A stretch of 64,000 nucleotides of DNA, from assembly GCF_018991925.1 (NCBI RefSeq), contig NW_024735503.1:3389253-3453252 (forward strand), read 5' to 3'. The position numbers were made by a program, and so were the translations under genes. The notes under the pieces were generated by a model. It made no database searches and was not told where the DNA came from. It worked only from the letters and a program-made list of their open reading frames with translations. Of this stretch, positions 1 through 11,458 are shown in pieces. The stretch is from Homarus americanus. Lineage: Eukaryota > Arthropoda > Malacostraca > Decapoda > Nephropidae. Each line of letters starts with the position of its first letter. The stretch's first letter is position 1.

Positions 1-1080
1 GTGAGGAAGCTCAGAGAAGGACAGCTGGTGGGTCGCCATGCTCGCTGGCGGGAGCGAGGACCGCCAGGCAGGCGAGGAGAAGCGAAGGGAGCCAGGCAGC
101 GGCGGAGGAGGAGGTGTTGCTTGTTCAAGAAGAATGGTCAGAATGAATCTCAATGGAGAGACAGAGCTTATATACCCAGCAGCCGCTATGAGTCATGTTG
201 GGAAAACCCGAGAAGTCGCCGGTCTTTTGGCTCGGTTGCTAGGATACGGCGGCTTTGGAATGTGGATACGCTTGGTTGCTAGGGAAGACGCTAGCAGCTG
301 GTGGCTGTGGCTACGCAGTTGTAGGCAGTTGTAGGGGAGACGTCCACTACAAGAGTTTCATGAATATACTGTACTTATATATGACGCCTCTCTGGTGAGG
401 ATCCATATATTTACAAGTAATATTTTCCCAAATAAAAGGCCATTTAAACAGCTGATACTTCTCTGCAACTGCAGGTTTAGTCCATATCATTAACATATTG
501 TATACATGTTAATTCTTGACATTAGGAAAGTTATGATGCCTTGCTAACCTTCTTATGGTGTGTCACGTGCCTGAGCGCTCGGGAACTCGCATAGCGTGAG
601 GCATATGTTCACGCCTCCATTTCACACAAGCTATTAATAATTTGTTAATTGTACTTATTATATTATTATTGTTCTTAGTTACTTAGGTTAATTGTATATT
701 TATGTATGTTATTAATATGCATCATTGTCTTACTCTGTTAAGTCAAATCAAGAGTAGTATTAATTAATTATATAAAATATCCAGCAAATGTCCAGGATCA
801 CGTGATATGAGACGCGCTCCTCGGCGTGCCCACGCTTCCCCAGTAGCGAAAAACCGTGGCATAGGGTAGACGTGTCCATTCGTTCTCTAGCCTTGACCCT
901 TGTCTAGTGCCTTGTCCAGTCTTCTGCAATGCCCTAGGGGTATCAGGTATTAGTGACACATTTAGTTAGACCTAGGAAGGGATCCTGGTGGTAAGGAATC
1001 TCCTGTTTGGTAGGAAATAATCATTTTGTAGTGATTGCTGTATATATTTTGTATGTCTGTAATATAGTTATGTTAAGTAA
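1..1080. other. No gene seen; AT-rich flank
   Basis: The first 340 bases are purine- and GC-rich with short overlapping open frames that show no recognisable domain. From about 360 onward the DNA is AT-rich. Two GC-richer islets (about 560-620 and 790-870) carry CACGTG-type E-box cores but no exon-like frame. The relic LINE on the minus strand should end near 1080-1200. I see nothing else that can be supported. Confidence 0.5.
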
Positions 1081-1232
1081 TATTCGTTTGGTCTAACTCC
1101 TTACGGTATATTTTCACCCTTCCGGCATCACTCTTATTTTAATATACAATTACTTATACCCTTAAATTCATGTTTGCTAGTCATTACTCCCTTTAGAACA
1201 TAAATTGAATTAATTAATTATCTTCCCTTTTG

Positions 1233-3177
1233 TTACTTACTTACTTCAATTTGTTCATACTTATTCAAGTACATTAATTGAGTAGGTTTTTTGTGGGGAT
1301 AATTATTGCAGTGTTCCCTATTTGTTCCTTTATTTGTTAATAACTTGGGGTAGGTTTCACTCCCCAAGTATAAAGGGTAGTGGGATTGCGACATGGTGTT
1401 GATTGCATTACTATAATAAGGTGGAGACAAGTAGGAAACATTATCCGAAGATTTCATTTCTAATAGATAACTGGTCCTTATACTTGTATAATAGGAAGTT
1501 AAAGAGTTCCTCTTTTCGAGGTCTGAAGCAATTTTTATGAAAGTTGTACATAATATTGCAGCTGTTTTACAAAAACACATTAAATACTCCAATACCTCCT
1601 TGTTTGACAGGTAAATACAAAGTTTGTCTTTTAATTGGCTGGTACATACCACTCCATATGTATTTAAAAATACACGATTCAATTTTCTGAGTTCATTTTA
1701 TTTAATGGAAATGTATGGGATAGGTACCATACCTTGGACAAAACTTTTGAGTTCACAATAATTGCTTTTTGGTGCAAGGATAATTTTCTGTTTGATAAAC
1801 AATTAACAGTAATGGTGATATTTTTCAAGATTTTGTTCCAATTCATATTAACAGTGTGTTCATAATTGTCATAATATATAGAGCCTAAAATTCTGGAATA
1901 TTCTGCTGACCTCATCCACAACACAGGCCATAAATCTCTCTTCTTCCATTCACCCCAAGCCCATAATACTTGTTTTATGTTTGCTTAATTTAGCACCTGT
2001 TGCTTCCTCAAACCTTTCTATTTCTTTGATAACCTCAATTATGGACCGGTTTGTGACAACAAAAACTGTAGAATCATCAGCATGTCCCTGTATGGGAATT
2101 TTTATGTTGTTTGGTAGCTGTGGGGGAATTATTCTAGCATTGCTGTTTACTGATAAATATAAAGGTTCTTGGAAAAATATATAGAGAATCATAGAAAGAG
2201 GACATCCTTGTCTTACTGATGTTTTAATCCTGAATGACATACTTTGTATGTCATTAACCAAAACCTTACTCTCACAATTTCCATACAACATTTTAATCCA
2301 GTCTACATAAACATTGTTAATGCCTAATTTTTCCATTACCCTAAATACAAATATCAACTCTATCAAATGCTTTTGACCAATCTAAGTTTATCATGGCACA
2401 TTTTTGGTTCTTACTACTGACAAATTGCACTACTGGGTATATTCCTAACCTTGATATTTAAATCTATTATTGACTTTTCTTTAACAGTATTGGTAGTTTG
2501 AGGGTCATTGGTCTCTAGTTTTCAATTAAACTCAGATTCCCCTTTTTAGGCACTAGCTTTATTATTCCTGTATTTTGTGACACACTTGAGACTTTATTGT
2601 TAAAGATAAACTGAATAACCTCAATGATCTCTACCCTGATAAATTTCCACATATGTTTATAAAACTCTGCAGGTAGACCATCACTACCTGGGGATCTACC
2701 AAGGTTGATATTATTAATTGCTTCCCATATTTCCTTCTCGTTTACTGGTTTTATTAAAGATTCATTTTCCGATTCCTTTAATCTTGTTTTACAATTCTCT
2801 GTAAAGTTTTCACGGTATTCATCATTAGTTTCAACTCTTTTATATAGATTCCCAAAAAATTATTTAATTACATAGATTATTCTTTCTGTATTCTCTATTC
2901 CTTCACCATTTTCTCTCTTAACCTTATTAATTAATTCCTTGTTTCCATTATTTTTTTCTTTACAGATCAAATGGTGAGAAAGCTTTTCTCCCTCTATTCT
3001 GTCTTTTATTCTGGATCTTATTTTAACACTTGCACAAATGTTGTTCCTTAATTCATTTATTCTGGTTTTCAGTGCCTTTATTTCTTCATAATTCACATCA
3101 AGGTATTTATCTTCTTCATAAAATTCTCTTAACCTACTTTGAAATAAATTAATTTGCCCATATTTTTCTAGCGACAC
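1233..3177 (-). pseudogene. LINE ORF2, reverse transcriptase and C-terminal part (broken)
   Basis: The region continues the LINE ORF2. 3177-2860 encodes the lysine/arginine-rich linker (KIRSRIKDRIEGEKLSHHL). About 2720-2620 reads PGSDGLPAEFYKHMW. 2366-1950 carries the palm with RQGCPLSMILY and GHADDSTVFV. 1924-1679 is thumb-like, and 1682-1233 is a C-terminal Cys/His-poor tail. The catalytic motif, usually Y-A-D-D in this group, reads H-A-D-D. Several frame changes and stops (for example near 2380 and 1925) separate the pieces. It is a dead copy. Confidence 0.75.
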
Positions 3178-3223
3178 TTTTACATATTTTTATGAAAAAG
3201 TTCTTGCATTTTAGTTTAGCACA

Positions 3224-4075
3224 TTATTCCCACCACTGTAAAATATTCTGGTATGTGTATATTTTCTCCTCAACATTTTTCCAAAACACTCCAAAGTTTT
3301 CCTGTACCTCATCAGAGTTTAAAATACTACAATTCAGTTTCCAGAAACCTCTACCTACTTTTACATTTTTGTTAATTTTCACTTTTGACAGAACCATTGA
3401 ATGGTCTGACTGGAACAGTATCACATTTCACTATTTTGTTCTCAAGCCCCTTAACATAAAGCCTATCAATTCATGACCCATATTTATCCCTAACATATAT
3501 AAACTCAGGTTGATAGTTATGTATCATGGCAACATCCTTAAGTTTTATATCCTTTATAAGAGTTGTTAAAGCTTTTGACACCAAACCTATTGTTGTCATG
3601 ATTGCTACAATCTCCAGTGCTGGGAACACAGTTAAAATCTCCCCCAATCATTATATTTTCAATATTATTTCTGATATAATATAATAAATCATCAGAAAAC
3701 ATTTCTTCTCTCTGCCTTTTCCTTGCATCCCCTGATGGGGCATAAACATTAATAATAGGAACTATATGGTCTAGCACGGAAACTTTGACACATAAAATTT
3801 GGCCATTCTCATCCATCTCATAGTTAAGTATTTTGAAAGTGGAATTTTTCCTTACTAATAGTGCAGTTCTTCCTTTTAACAAATGTGTACTGTTTATAAT
3901 AATTTCGAAGTATACAGTAATCCGTTAGATAAGATAATTTCCCTGGATTCTTAACATTATGTTCCTGTATCATTAGGATGTCAATATTATAATACTTAAC
4001 AACAGATAATAGTTGCATTTGTTTACCTAAACTATTTAGACCATTCACATTTAATGTTGCAAACATTATACACAT
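3224..4075 (-). pseudogene. LINE ORF2, APE endonuclease part (frameshifted)
   Basis: Three open stretches (4075-3824, 3882-3538, 3424-3224) in different frames together carry the endonuclease: FATLNVNGLN at the N terminus, DILMIQEHN (catalytic Gln-Glu region), INVYAPSGD, GGDFNC, and finally QSDHSMV (the terminal Ser-Asp-His motif). The frame changes near 3850 and again between 3538 and 3424, so at least two frameshifts or stops have accumulated. In an intact element this domain nicks the target for target-primed reverse transcription. Assignment to the APE class is firm; activity is excluded by the breaks. Confidence 0.8.
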
Positions 4076-4239
4076 CTTAATTATTGTTTTAATAATGTAA
4101 TAAAAAAAATCATCACTTATTTACTTTTTTCCTCTTTACCTCTCTTTTTCCTTCTTCATCTGTACTATTATTCCCTTTATTTGCCTCTTTTTTGGCTACT
4201 TCTTTTCCATCCCTCTTACTCAACATCACCTTACTACCA

Positions 4240-5160
4240 CTAATCATCTTTTCCAATTGGATCCATTTTCTTCCCATCATCTTTTCTTCCTTTCCCACAT
4301 TCTAATCCACTCAAACTACTTTGGTTTTCATTGTTTTTATTTTGCTTCATACAATCCTTTTTTCCAGAATTTTTTGAAATATCACCATCCGTTCCTCCAT
4401 CTGTTTTCACTTTTACCTGATTTTCATCATCACTGCCGTTAATTTCTAATTCATTTTTCCCCAGTTTGTTCTGGTCCTTCTTGTTTGCGTCATTCTTGTT
4501 TCTTCTCGGTGACATACTACAAGTAACCTCTACAATTTCCTTCATTCCATCCATGTTTTCACCTGCCACTTCATACTCTGTCCCTGTCATATTTGTTTCT
4601 TCCATGTCATCTGCTTTATCATATTTCATATTTTCACAAGATATTTTACCTTTAGTTTGATCCAGATTATTCCTCTCTGTATGTATTTCGGCCTCACATG
4701 TAGTGGAGGACTGTACTGCATTTTCTGAACAATCTGGGTGTGGGGTACCTTCTGGATCTACAGCATCCTGGGATATAGTCTCAGCAGGCACTTCTTCCCT
4801 TTCTACCCCTTGCCGGGTTGTTGCTGGAACCTGACTTACTGTGACTCTTTCTTCTCCTTCCTTAACACCTGCCCTTGAGGTGCGTATCTCACCAGAAAGT
4901 TGTATTGCAGGGAAGTCTTCCTCATTAAAAATGTTCTCCTTATCTACTTCCTCGGTGTGACAATCAATTGCCAAATGACCTTCATGTCCACATTTATAAC
5001 ATGTTTTCCTCTGTCCAGCATAAAGGAAAGTTAAACTATGGCCACCTACTGCTACTGATGATGGAATGTTATTCTTTAGAATTACCTGGAAGGTTCTTGT
5101 TCCATTTAACAATCCGGCCGCTGGTCCTTTTGTGTACTTGTTCAGCCTCATTCCTTCCAC
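4240..5160 (-). pseudogene. LINE ORF1 fragment with CCHC zinc knuckle
   Basis: This is a 306-residue open stretch of the Tx1-like ORF1. A C-x2-C-x4-H-x4-C knuckle (CYKCGHEGHLAIDC) lies near residues 54-67, followed by a long acidic, Ser/Asn/Lys-rich low-complexity tail. ORF1 proteins bind the element's RNA. More ORF1-like sequence lies further 5' on this strand (about 5200-5625) in other frames separated by a stop, so the open stretch is only the C-terminal part of the original protein. It is separated from the endonuclease by about 160 bases of A/T-rich DNA. Confidence 0.75.
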
Positions 5161-5759
5161 TTTACCTTATTTGCTTATGATGTTCATTATAATTTAATTT
5201 CCCATTTCAAAGGGAGTATATTTAACTGATACATAAGTTAAAGTTTTACTAAAATTCATCACTTTAAGTCTCATCACTGTTAGGAATTCTTATAGTTTTG
5301 TCTTCATATTTTTCACAAAAATTTTCAAAAACAGTGTTTTCCCCAAATTTCACCACCACCTTATTGTTTCTTAAGAGTTGAAAGCCAACTATTTGTTCCT
5401 GTTTTATTTTCAGTATGTCAAATATTACCTAACATACTTTTTCATATTCAGGCTTACCTGAAAACAACAGTCCGATAGTCTTTTCTTCCTAAAGTGGGTA
5501 TGTACGTCCCCATTTCGACTGTTTACCACGTCACTTGCATATGGTGTAATGGTGTTCTCGGCTTGTTGAGGTGGACGACCAATTCCGCAAGTTTTCCGAA
5601 AAAACCTGGCAAAGTCCACCACCACCAGAAAATTCCTTTACACCTACTGGTACACTATGAATTCATGGACTTTGTTAACAAACTTTGGGCTGTCAAAGGC
5701 AGCCGCAACAGCTGTATTTCCACGAAAAAAAGAGAGCTTCACGAATTTCTGCTGTGTTG

Positions 5760-7020
5760 ACTCCCGTTTTCTCTAACCTCTTTTCGTTGACAACTGGAAC
5801 AACTTTCACGGCAGAAGTGACCTTTATGCTAGGGATGAGGTACGTCTGTCTAGGGTTGGGGTAGCAACCCTGGCTGGCTCTCTCAAGAGGGCAGTTCAAA
5901 GATGTCGAAGTCTTTAAACTGCTAGGGGAAAATGTGAGCACAGGAAACGAGGAGACTGCAGTGGGAGCTGGTAAACAAAATGAAAAGTTACAGTGAAATA
6001 GTGCTAGAAATTATGACAAAACTAAATTAGGCAAGGAGTTAAAACCTAAATGTGACAAAGGGAGGACTCAGATCACGACTAACTTAAATGTCTACTACGC
6101 AAACAGTAGAAGTATGAGAAACAAAATGGATGAAATCAGGGCATCGGTATGTACTGAAAAAATCGATATAATAACATTCACCGAAACATGGATAAACTTA
6201 GACTCACGTGAGTTACCTGTCTAATACCAAATTGAATGTTACAATTTATTCCATACCGATAGGCAGATTAGGAAAGGAGGCGGAGTAGCAATCTATGTCA
6301 GGGATAATCTGAAGTGTGAAATAAATAAAGAAATAAAAACTGAACTGAATACAAAAACAACGTCGTTATAGAGAAATCCGACTGTGAGAAAGACTTGGGA
6401 GTAATGATAAGTAGGAATCTTAAACCAAGTCAACAATGTATATTTGCTCGTAACTCAGCTAACAAAGTACTTGGGTTCATACAAAGGAGTGTTAGTTACA
6501 AGACTAGCGAGGTTATCCTAAAACTATATCTTGCACCTGTGAGACCTCACTTGGTTTATGCAGTTCAATTCTGGTCACCGTACTACAGAATGGATATAGA
6601 AGCCTGAGAAAGAATTCAGAGGAAAATGACAAGACTAATCCAGAGCATTAGGAACTTTGAGTACAGAGATAAGCTAAAGCATCTTAATTTGCACTCCCTC
6701 GAGAGACGTAGAGTGAGGGGTGATATGATCGAGGTGTATAAATGGAAGTCAGTGCTAAACAAAGGTGATATAACAAAGGTACTCAAACCATCCAACGAGG
6801 AGCGAACTCCTAGCAATGGTTTTAAATAAGACAAATTTAGATTTAGACGCGAGATAGGTAAACACTGGTTTGGAAATAGAGTAGTGGATGAGTGGAACAA
6901 GTTACCAAACACACTGGGAAGCTTTAAATATAGGTTGGACGATATATGAGCGATAGGGGTTGGGTGTAAACGGAACTGCCCAGTATGGACCAATAGGACC
7001 ACTGCAGATTCCCCCATTCT
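5760..7020 (+). mobile_element. CR1-like LINE, internally deleted
   Basis: Three pieces of a CR1/Jockey-type LINE are joined. About 5825-5910 resembles the end of an SGNH/esterase-like ORF1 (ARDEVRLSRVGVATLAGSL). 6085-6350 is the APE N-terminal part (NVYYANSRSMRNKMDEI, DIITFTETW, GGGVAIYVRDNL). From about 6360 it continues directly into the post-RT region (SDCEKDLGVMISRNLKPS, VRPHLVYAVQFWSPY, LHSLERRRVRGDMIEVYKW). The whole reverse transcriptase palm present in the copy at 18.2-20.7 kb is missing, with the junction near 6350-6365. The 3' end (cccagtatggaccaataggacc... cttatgttctta) matches the other copy. Stops are present within the frames. The exact 5' boundary is uncertain. Confidence 0.8.
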
Positions 7021-7027
7021 TATGTTA

Positions 7028-7160
7028 TGTCCTCATGTTCTTATCACCGAGGTTATCACATACACATCACTGAGGTCATCACCTACACATTACTGAGGTC
7101 ATCACAAACACATCACCCTGTCATCACATACACATCTCTGAGGTCATCACATACACAGTA
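7028..7160. repeat. Short minisatellite, about 25-bp unit
   Basis: About five imperfect copies of a unit built on atcacatacacatcactgag and gtc lie immediately 3' of the CR1-like LINE tail. The unit begins right after the LINE's terminal 'cttatgttctta', so it may have grown from the insertion junction. Confidence 0.6.
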
Positions 7161-7737
7161 AGTTGCTGACCGACCACAATAGCAAGAGGCCCTTCAGCAA
7201 CATAATGATCAACTGTTGCTCCAGACCAACACCTGCTGACAACAACAAACACTAATTAATCAACAAGAAACCAATTATTACATTGTAAACACCAGACATA
7301 AGGTGATCAAATACTTTTTAATTTCAATTATGCTCGTCCGTCCCCGGAATCAATGTGGGCGATGTTTATGTTTTGTTTCATGTGTGTAAAAGTACACACT
7401 GTACACATACTAGCGCAGTTGAATTACTCTTACAATTTTACTTTAGTAAATATACTTGTCTCTCCATTTTGATTTGCTATGAACGTTTCTGTCTCTACCT
7501 GTTAGTTTCTCTCCTTTTAATATTTTTCATAAAATAATAGCAAAGAGAAACATTTAAGCCCCACTGTACAACCAGAACTAAAAACCAGTGTAACAAACCC
7601 TCGCCAAAGTGATATTCCCTTTCAGGCGTGACGTCATCAGAGGGATTGTATCCATCTCCCTCAACTAATGTCGATATTAATTAAAAATGACCTTGATGGC
7701 AGGCGAAACCCGAGGGGGAGGTGAGTAGCAGCGTCTG
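7161..7737. promoter_or_regulatory. Upstream region of the chimeric receptor; promoter not resolved
   Basis: No gene is visible. The stretch is AT-rich to about 7600 and then carries a GC-richer segment with a CRE-like core TGACGTCA at 7630-7637 (in 'gcgtgacgtcatcag') about 100 bases upstream of the proposed start codon. No clear TATA box was seen at a fitting distance. Assigning this as the promoter is inference from its position 5' of the signal-peptide exon. Confidence 0.3.
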
Positions 7738-7828
7738 ATGTGGCGGTTCGGACGAGTGGCGTTCATGATGACAAACCCGCCCTGGGCCTCCACACCCCCC
7801 CTCCTCCTCCTCCTCCTCCTCCAGGCAG
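7738..7828 (+). CDS. Receptor exon 1: signal peptide
   Basis: The frame MWRFGRVAFMMTNPPWAS followed by a run of about seven Leu and Gln-Ala has the n-region, hydrophobic core and small-residue end of a signal peptide. Met10 or Met11 is an alternative start giving a more typical length. The exon ends GCA-G before gtgcgt, phase 1, and joins exon 2 (CG...) to restore an Ala codon, giving LLQAARGSGSS. A phase-1 intron right after a signal peptide is common in secreted and receptor proteins. The Leu run is encoded by a CTC trinucleotide repeat, so a chance microsatellite must be considered; the phase match argues for a real exon. Confidence 0.6.
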
Positions 7829-10800
7829 GTGCGTATACGCCGTTAATCAATAGCCTTGTGATGGTCACTGGTAGGTGGAGTGGGTGGTTACACACCTTGT
7901 CCATTGTCCAATTAAAAATATATCTTAAGTTTTTGCTGTAATTTATTTATGCTGATAATACCGGAATATAATGCTGTTAACTATTATACGGGCAAGAAAT
8001 TATTAATAGTGATTTTTCCATAGTTATTAAACTCTTTCGGGGAATAAATATGACCTGTACAACGGAGGACTTACTTAAAAGGGTTTGGGATGATCAATTC
8101 TGTAGACATCGGCATTAGGTCACAGGCCTGTACAATAACAACTACTGACTTCTCGTACAATGCTCGGGTGTGCTGCAGCGAGAGGGTCAGGGAGCTCAGT
8201 GGTGTACCAACTGTCTCCTCGCGGTTCTGACAACGAAACGCGTCTGGTGGCGTTGATGAGAGATGCCTTGGACCCCACCACCACCACCGCCTTCTCCCTG
8301 CCTTCTTTCACCCTCTGCATCTGGTTCAATGTGGTCACCTTACTAGAGCTCAGCAGCCTCCTCAGCTATGCCCTTAGCGCCAGGGACGACGATGTTATCA
8401 ACATTTGTAAGTTAGTCACGATGCTACGAATTTCTTTCATTATTTCATCTCATAAATGTTTTGACGTCTTTTTAGAAGTTCAAATGTGTCATAAGTGTGT
8501 CTGGAGCATCAGGTTTCTGCACTAAACGTTGCTCCTGTGCTGTGCTGTGCTGTGCCGTGAGGCCAAACAGCAAATAGTGTCATTCTAACTTTGAACCCTT
8601 ATACTGGCCCTTAAACTTAAATATGTTGAAGTGAAAAGTTGTACATCATCCCAACTCATCTAACTTTTGGTTCGTATTAACTCTCATGCCACAACCAATT
8701 TCAATAAGCCTCACTGAACACATAATATAACATGACTCTCCTAGTGGAGGACATAAGGCCATAAATTATGGTATATACGTATAGCAGTTAAAAAAAATAA
8801 TATAAATGATCTGCAGCTCTTTCGCGCATTTTGGCTGTTGCTTACCCGGTTAAACCCTTATTCTTGCGAATAAGTATGTGTGTTAAATGAACATATGTAA
8901 ATACTGTAATTACTACGGAGTTTCAGGATGAATTCTATTGACAGTTACTCGACCAGACGGTGTCGAGGTTCACTACACCGGACGGAAAATCCGACACAGC
9001 TTACCAATACGTCCCTTGTGGTGGTACCCTGCCTGCCTGGTGGTGAAGCCGGACGCTGTGGCCGTGTGGGTTGCCAGAGAGGAGGAGATACGAGAAGCCA
9101 GTCTCACAACACCCTTAGCTTTGAACGGCACGTTAGTGCTGGGTCAGGAACAGGATGTACTCGATGGCGGTTATATCAGTAATCAAGCTTTTGTGGGCCA
9201 TCTAACGAGGCTTACATTGTGGCCTCACGCCCTAACCTCAGACCAGTTAGTTGAGTGGTCCACCTGTAGGACTGTGGAGGGGTCCACCCTACTGGACTGG
9301 GACGATGTGACGTGGGTGGTGCACAATAACACCGGTAGTGTTAGTACACACAGACGAGGGCCTTGTGTCCGAAATGTTCCAACTCAACGTGAATTCCTCC
9401 TCTTCACCAACCAAATGACTTGGTCAGACGCTCGTGCTTTTCTAGAACAAACTGGGCTGGAGATGGCAGCTCCCCGTAACACACAGGAACGACAACAAGT
9501 TGCTAAGCTCCTGGCACGTCATCAGAAGCAGTGTACTAATGCATACTCGGAGGGTGTCTATGTATGGTTAGGCGTCTTGTTAAATGAAACCATCCAAAGT
9601 GTTGTGGACGTTAATAGCAAGACCATTACAGACTCGCCGTGGATCGACCGCAGTAAAAATATGTCCGGGCTTGTTGAAGTTCTTCCTGTTAGTCAAGATC
9701 ACAACGGAGTGTGGCACCGGGAAAACCCCTTCGATGAACTCTGTTTTATCGGGAGGTACACACGGCCACCACCCGTCCTTCGCCTTCAGGGTCTGTGCCG
9801 GGACAAACTCAACAAGTTAGCTCAGGGGCTGGAATTTATTCTCACATCCACCACTCCTAAGGACGACCTCAATACCAGTGTTTACCTTCACGGTTATCAT
9901 CGCTTTGACGTCACTCAAGAAGGTACTGACACCCTCTGGTGCTTAAGACGACGGGACGAGTTTATCACTAATCAAACGAATGCACTGGCTTGTACCTCTT
10001 CTAATGTCCCTCCAACTGGCCGCCACAACTGGCAGATACAAGAAAACTTTTGTCATAACACTGTGAACCAGAGCGTGTCCCTAGCGCTCAGTACCTGCAC
10101 CTCTTATCAGTTTACCTGCCCGAATTCCTCTTGCATACGCCTAACGGAACTCTGCGATAACGTCTTCGACTGTAGCGACGGCACGGACGAGAGGAACTGC
10201 TTCACGTGTTTTACTCCTCCTGGTTACGTGGACGTCATGCCCCCGCAGATCCCAGTCGACATCACTGTACATGTTGAAGTGACCAAGATAGGCAACACCG
10301 ACCTCCTCGCCTTCTCTCTGGACCTGGCAGCCACCTTCACCATTCGCTGGAGGGACAGTCGTCTTGAGTTCCGTCACTTGCAGCACAACACAGACAAAGC
10401 TCTGACCAACGTAGTCCTCAACCCCGAGCAGAAGGTGAGTGAGGTTTTCACAACAAAGTGGGTCTTACAACTTAAACGGCTGTGTGTTATCTTAATCACT
10501 TTTTAATAAAGTTTCAGCTGTGTTTTGAGGCTGATCTGAATCTGAATGCACTTATAAAATCCATTCGAAGAACATAATTATCCCAAAACTTATGCTTTAT
10601 CATTACAGTTATTTTTCTATACTAAATTTTGTATATTTTAGTAAAAAAAAATTATCAACAATGGTCTAAAACTGTGAGCGACGGCCACTCACTAACAGGA
10701 ACTCAGTTAAAGACACGAGGCAGTCGTGTGTGTGTGTCAGTACTAGTCCCCACAGCCGTAAAAACATACAAGTAATTCAGGTCGTGCGTCATGTGACAGT

Positions 10801-11423
10801 CCTATTTTATTGTCCATTATCATTCTATGGTTTTCCCTGAAATATACAACTGCTTGGTGGGGGTCTCAGTTTGCAAGATATTGGGACAACGCTTATACAT
10901 GTAATATAAACCTCAGGGCTTATCAACCTTTTACGCGCTTGATGGACGTCAGACAACAATACAATATGCAGTTATTGACTTATTCAAATTCCATTCAAAT
11001 ATATGTCAAACGGGTGAATTTTAAGGATCATAAATCAGGGACTCAAAGTTGACAAGATAATATTTTCTGGCATGTATGTGTGTGTGTGTGTGTCCCTTTA
11101 AAGGGTTATACCTTAAACAAATGCACCTAGGGTAAGCTAAATGAAGGCTTATACTTGGTGATCATAAGAAGAGCTTCTAGCATTCTGGTGTATGTGTGTC
11201 TGTGGCAACAGGTATGGACGCCATGGTTGTGGGTGATGCAAGGGACACTGACGCCGGAGCAGGACGGGGAGCATAACCTCAGGGTACAGCGGCTGGGACA
11301 AGGCGCCGTGGTTAGTGGAGGTAAGTCACACACCGTCCTTATGATGCACCACGACCCCGTATCACCGCGTTCCTGCATGATGTTACCATGACCCTAACTT
11401 ACGCAGACTTGACCTCACTCACC

Positions 11424-11458
<35 letters not shown>

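Larger units (their letters stand above)
1100..5640 (-). mobile_element. Decayed Tx1/L1-like LINE (non-LTR retrotransposon)
   Basis: Read on the minus strand, the order is an ORF1 with a CCHC zinc knuckle, an APE-type endonuclease and a reverse transcriptase, the layout of a two-ORF LINE. Seen motifs include CYKCGHEGHLAIDC in ORF1, LNVNGLN, INVYAP, GGDFNC and SDHS in the endonuclease, PGSDGLPAEFYK, RQGCPLS and ADD in the RT, and the thumb-like NRKLSLHQKAIIVNSKVLSK. The RQGCPLS / GLPAEFYK style and the FWKLN segment after SDHS fit the Tx1/L1 group better than CR1 or RTE; clade assignment is by eye. The frame is broken many times, so the copy is inactive. Both ends are approximate; no target-site duplication or poly-A was identified. 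Confidence 0.85.

Noticed and set aside
7677..7904. Minus-strand Arg-rich frame opposite the signal-peptide exon
   Set aside because: It is the shadow of the CTC repeat and has no domain.
8160..8178. ATG at 8160 as the receptor's start codon
   Set aside because: It lies in the intron side of a good acceptor (gtgctgcag at 8178); the upstream signal-peptide exon joins in phase and gives a better N terminus.
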